DNA of 34,119 nucleotides, from the IMG/VR virus record IMGVR_UViG_3300022752_000217, positions 1-34,119 of that record, one strand, 5' to 3'. Positions 31,746 to 34,119 of the stretch are shown one piece after another. Below the pieces are notes generated by a model. That model ran no database searches and was not told the DNA's origin. It saw only the letters and a list, made by a program, of their open reading frames with translations. How positions within the stretch are numbered: the stretch's first letter is position 1; each line of letters begins with the position of its first letter. This stretch comes from a virus. The position numbers and the translations under genes were made by a program.

Positions 31746-32318
31746 TTATATTCTTTCTCTAGTTATTTGTACTTTATCTGCATGTACATAATGTGCTGTA
31801 CAAATAACGGATAAATTTGTTCCAAAATTGTCTAATCCTGGATTTAATGGGTTTATGTTATATGGGTAAGCTGGGTCTTTTCCAACAAATAATTGGTTAT
31901 CGTTTACATTATCAATTTCCCAATATGAATCATTCCACATTATTATATCTCCTACTTCAAAAATAATATCAGCTCCATAAGGTGTACCATTATAATTACC
32001 TATATCAGGACCCCCACCAGAATTAACAGGATTTTTACCACGTAAATCGTCACGTAAAAACTTAAATGTCATTGGTCTTTCACTAGATACACCAAAGTCA
32101 TCAACTGGGCTGGAGTAGTCTCCTCTATCAATTAACACGTTTAAAAGCACAGGTTCTTCATAGTATTTAGCACCAGCAGCTTCACCATAAATGTTAACTT
32201 TAGTTTCTGCTGTTTTTAAAGCATAAAATACACATTGTTGTGTGATAATATCCCATAACAGCTCACGATTAAGGTGTCTAAATAAAGAAACATCACGTTG
32301 TGTGCCAAAAAGCGCCAT
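31746..32318 (-). CDS. Neck protein, probably gp14-like, 190 aa
   Basis: Conserved-looking parts: RHLNRELLWDIITQQCVFYAL near the start; EEPVLLNVLIDRGDYSSPVDDFG in the middle; then FEVGDIIMWNDSYWEIDNVNDNQ, a strand pattern typical of head-tail connector and neck proteins in which the 'GDII.W...YEI' stretch is a hallmark. T4 gp14 is 256 aa, so this is a compact version. Both flanking junctions are TAATATG, coupling it to the gp13-like and gp15-like genes. It would join the filled head to the tail. Confidence 0.7.
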   Translation of the reverse strand: MALFGTQRDVSLFRHLNRELLWDIITQQCVFYALKTAETKVNIYGEAAGAKYYEEPVLLNVLIDRGDYSSPVDDFGVSSERPMTFKFLRDDLRGKNPVNSGGGPDIGNYNGTPYGADIIFEVGDIIMWNDSYWEIDNVNDNQLFVGKDPAYPYNINPLNPGLDNFGTNLSVICTAHYVHADKVQITRERI

Positions 32319-32319
32319 A

Positions 32320-33471
32320 TTATCCTATATAAATTGTCATTGGAACATCATTTAATATTTTATTTTGATTTTCTGCTTCTAATGCTTTATTTTCTAATAA
32401 AGTTTTACGAGAAGTAGTATCAAAATATGTTCGTAAACGTTCAATTAATGATGTTTTTTCACTAGTTGCAGCTGCAATTAAATCTCCTTGATTTAATGTT
32501 ACTTCAGATCCTGGGATAGGTAGGGTTGTATATTTTCCTCTAACATATCCTAAAATTTCTTTTACAATTGCTAATCCATATTCAAAAATCCATTGGCGAC
32601 CAATTGAATTTATTTGCCTATAAGTTGGATTTTGATATGGTACATTTGAAGCATTAGTAATCATATCTTGTCCAGTACTAGGAGTATATGGAACATTCCT
32701 ATCAGATTCTAAAATATATTCAAATTTTAATTTTTGTCTACCTCCTCCTAATGGAATAGGAAAAATACGCAATTTATTATTTACAAGTTCAAATGTAAAT
32801 TGAGATTTTCTAATTTGATCGTTAAGTTCTATTGCTTGAATTTTTTGTAAATCATAGTTAATAGGCATTAACATAAAATTAATTGCGGGAGAATATGAAC
32901 CCCACCCAAAACTATCAAGCATTTGCATCATTCCGGTACCCGTACCAGCATATGGGTCAAAATAACGAGTAATTGCTGGGGGTGCTTCATAAAATATACG
33001 TTTTATTTCAATACGACCTTGGATCCCATTATCAATAGCCCATTGGTTCATATCATAATTTTGTTGTCCTGCAATTAAATCAAGAGATCCTGAATGGTAA
33101 TCAATGGTTCCTCCAACACCTGCTTCTTCTCCATATTGTTGAGACAAACGAATAACAGATGCCATATTTTCTTGAATAACTCTATTATTAGCTGCGCCTA
33201 TGGTTTGAGGATTTCCTTGAAAAGACAATAAATTTTCTGCTACTTGATAAGCATATAATTCATTTCCATAAGTTGTTACAGCATCTTCAAGTGCAGTATA
33301 AAAGTTAATGTTTTGTAATTCAACTTCAACTAAAGGATATCCTAAACGTTGTGCAGCAAATTTTGCAAACTTATCTGCATCGATTTGAAACTGTAAATCA
33401 TTATCATAAAATCCAAACGGTGTATCTCCTGGTTGAAATGAACTTGAGCCGGGCCAAATAGGGATGTTCAT
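32320..33471 (-). CDS. Neck protein, gp13-like, 383 aa
   Basis: An N-terminal helical portion (FAKFAAQRLGYPLVEVELQN, then INFYTALEDAVTTYGNELYA) is the usual start of gp13-type head-completion proteins. It is followed by VIRLSQQYGEEAGVGG, a beta region (IEIKRIFYEAPPAITRYFDP) and a C-terminal helix set (GLAIVKEILGYVRGKYTTLP). T4 gp13 is 309 aa. It opens the neck operon and is preceded by a terminator followed at once by a one-mismatch copy of the late-promoter-like element. The protein would sit at the portal end of the filled head to prepare it for tail joining. Confidence 0.78.
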   Translation of the reverse strand: MNIPIWPGSSSFQPGDTPFGFYDNDLQFQIDADKFAKFAAQRLGYPLVEVELQNINFYTALEDAVTTYGNELYAYQVAENLLSFQGNPQTIGAANNRVIQENMASVIRLSQQYGEEAGVGGTIDYHSGSLDLIAGQQNYDMNQWAIDNGIQGRIEIKRIFYEAPPAITRYFDPYAGTGTGMMQMLDSFGWGSYSPAINFMLMPINYDLQKIQAIELNDQIRKSQFTFELVNNKLRIFPIPLGGGRQKLKFEYILESDRNVPYTPSTGQDMITNASNVPYQNPTYRQINSIGRQWIFEYGLAIVKEILGYVRGKYTTLPIPGSEVTLNQGDLIAAATSEKTSLIERLRTYFDTTSRKTLLENKALEAENQNKILNDVPMTIYIG

Positions 33472-33482
33472 GTTATTATTTT

Positions 33483-33493
33483 GTTATAAATAT
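33483..33493 (-). promoter_or_regulatory. Late-promoter-like element (one mismatch, ATATTTATAAC) before the neck operon
   Basis: Ten of 11 bases match the consensus, 11 bases from the ATG at 33471. It follows the T tract of a terminator with one base between. This terminator-then-element arrangement is the best local argument that the element starts transcription. Confidence 0.6.
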
Positions 33494-33494
33494 G

Positions 33495-33521
33495 AAAAAA
33501 AAGAGCCTCATTTAGAGGCCC
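33495..33521 (-). terminator. Rho-independent terminator before the neck operon
   Basis: On the minus strand GGGCCTC/GAGGCTC (7 bp with one G-T wobble) encloses the loop TAAAT and runs directly into TCTTTTTTTT-type sequence. It closes the transcript of the 121-aa gene at 33545-33910. Confidence 0.85.
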
Positions 33522-33544
33522 ATTTTAAACTATTTTTTTTAAAA

Positions 33545-33910
33545 TTAATCTTCTATATAATTAATTCCTATGTTAATAGAACATGTTCCTTTAATAACTG
33601 AATCTGATAAAGTGAATGTAGATGGATTAAATGTAGTTTTTAAACTTGCTGTACTACTACTTGATATAAAAAATATTATACTTCCTGTATCATTTGATGA
33701 AGAAGGAGCATAAGTTAAATAAGCTCCTATACTTCCTGTGTAACTTCCAGAAAGTCCAGTAAATGAACCAGATGATAAAAAATAAAATGATCCTGTATCT
33801 ACTCTTTGCCATGTTCCTGTTATAGTATTACGGGAATCAGATGCAATAGATGGGGAAATACTATTTGAAGTTTGAGTTAAAAGTGCACTATATAAAAGTT
33901 GAAATGGCAT
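33545..33910 (-). CDS. Small Ser/Gly/Thr-rich, probably virion-surface protein, 121 aa
   Basis: Composition is dominated by Ser, Thr, Gly, Ile and Phe with beta-like alternation. Short repeats are seen in SGSFTGLSGSYTGSIGAYL and again in TGSIIFFISSSSTASLKTTF. Such sequences are usual in decoration proteins and fibre tips of marine and freshwater phages. There is no signal peptide or enzyme motif. It is the last gene before a terminator and follows the truncated gene at the window edge after 16 bases. A head-decoration or fibre-type role is inferred. Confidence 0.6.
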   Translation of the reverse strand: MPFQLLYSALLTQTSNSISPSIASDSRNTITGTWQRVDTGSFYFLSSGSFTGLSGSYTGSIGAYLTYAPSSSNDTGSIIFFISSSSTASLKTTFNPSTFTLSDSVIKGTCSINIGINYIED

Positions 33911-33926
33911 GATAATTTATTTTTAA

Positions 33927-34119
33927 TTAAAGTGATACGTTATAAGATACTTGAAGTTTAGCATTAGAAATATTAACTGGGTTGAATGAGTTATCGTAAA
34001 CGTTTAATTCAAAAATAGGACAAAATTCAGCATTATAATATGCATCAAGTAATCCTTGAACAGGATGAACAAATGATCCTACATAATTTCTTCCTAACAT
34101 TTTAAACCCACCTCCGGCT
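33927..34119 (-). CDS. 3' end of an unidentified gene, cut by the window edge
   Basis: The frame is open from the right edge to TAA at 33927-33929. It reads GGGFKMLGRNYVGSFVHPVQ, then GLLDAYYNAEFCPIFELNVY, then NPVNISNAKLQVSYNVSL at the end. An internal ATG (MLGRN) is a possible start, but the frame continues in-phase beyond it to the edge, so the protein is probably longer. The mixed beta pattern suits a virion protein. The family is not recognised. Confidence 0.65.
   Translation of the reverse strand, partial: AGGGFKMLGRNYVGSFVHPVQGLLDAYYNAEFCPIFELNVYDNSFNPVNISNAKLQVSYNVSL

Noticed and set aside
763-33493. T4-type late promoters TATAAATA firing on the plus strand
   Set aside because: The octamer is present on the plus strand at each site but would drive antisense transcription away from the adjacent start codons; consistent placement just before minus-strand ATGs favours the coding-strand reading.
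1-34119. tRNA genes, CRISPR arrays, insertion sequences, integrase or attachment sites
   Set aside because: Gaps between genes are under 80 bases, no cloverleaf or regularly spaced repeats were seen, and no transposase or integrase motif occurs in any frame that looks real.

Overview
The window is a contiguous piece of a tailed, contractile (myovirus, T4-like) bacteriophage genome whose host is very probably a member of the Bacteroidota (Flavobacteriia-like). Phage identity rests on neck, tail sheath, tail tube, tape-measure, baseplate, endolysin and holin genes lying beside a T4-type replication set (gp41-like helicase, RNase H-like 5' nuclease, UvsX, gp32). The host inference rests on three things: the DNA is AT-rich, start codons lack recognisable Shine-Dalgarno sequences, and one gene encodes a protein with SprB-like repeats and a type IX secretion (T9SS) C-terminal domain, an export system known only from Bacteroidota. 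Every supported gene is on the minus strand, so transcription runs from the right end (34 kb) to the left end (1).

Layout in the direction of transcription. 34.1-33.5 kb: one truncated gene and a small Ser/Gly/Thr-rich protein, closed by a terminator. 33.5-30.7 kb: a tightly coupled neck/tail-completion operon (gp13-, gp14- and gp15-like) plus a 48-aa basic protein. 30.7-25.9 kb: a coiled-coil protein, two tandem tail-sheath paralogues and the tail tube, closed by a strong terminator. 25.9-23.4 kb: an 819-aa predicted T9SS-secreted protein inside the tail cluster. 23.4-19.2 kb: a small protein, a gp26-family tail/baseplate assembly protein with a likely programmed frameshift, and the tape measure. 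19.2-12.2 kb: baseplate block with a LysM/gp53-like wedge protein and an M15 peptidase. 12.2-6.1 kb: replication and recombination block with a compact, unusual family A DNA polymerase. 6.1-2.9 kb: ribonucleotide reductase NrdB and NrdA with a methyltransferase-like gene between them. 2.9-1.8 kb: lysis module closed by a terminator. 1.8-0 kb: a membrane protein and small, probably structural, genes.

An 11-base element, ATATTTATAAT on the coding strand, stands just upstream of eight genes, all but one in the tail region, with a one-mismatch copy directly behind a terminator before the gp13-like gene. It is absent before the replication genes. I interpret it as the phage's late promoter.

The observations most worth following are the T9SS-type secreted protein encoded in the tail cluster, the frameshift upstream of the tape measure, the late-promoter-like element, the compact polymerase with altered motif C, and an NrdB with the metal-ligand pattern of subclass Ic/Id reductases. 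No tRNA, CRISPR array, transposon or integrase was seen. The longest gaps between genes are under 80 bases, so no stretch over 300 bases is unexplained.
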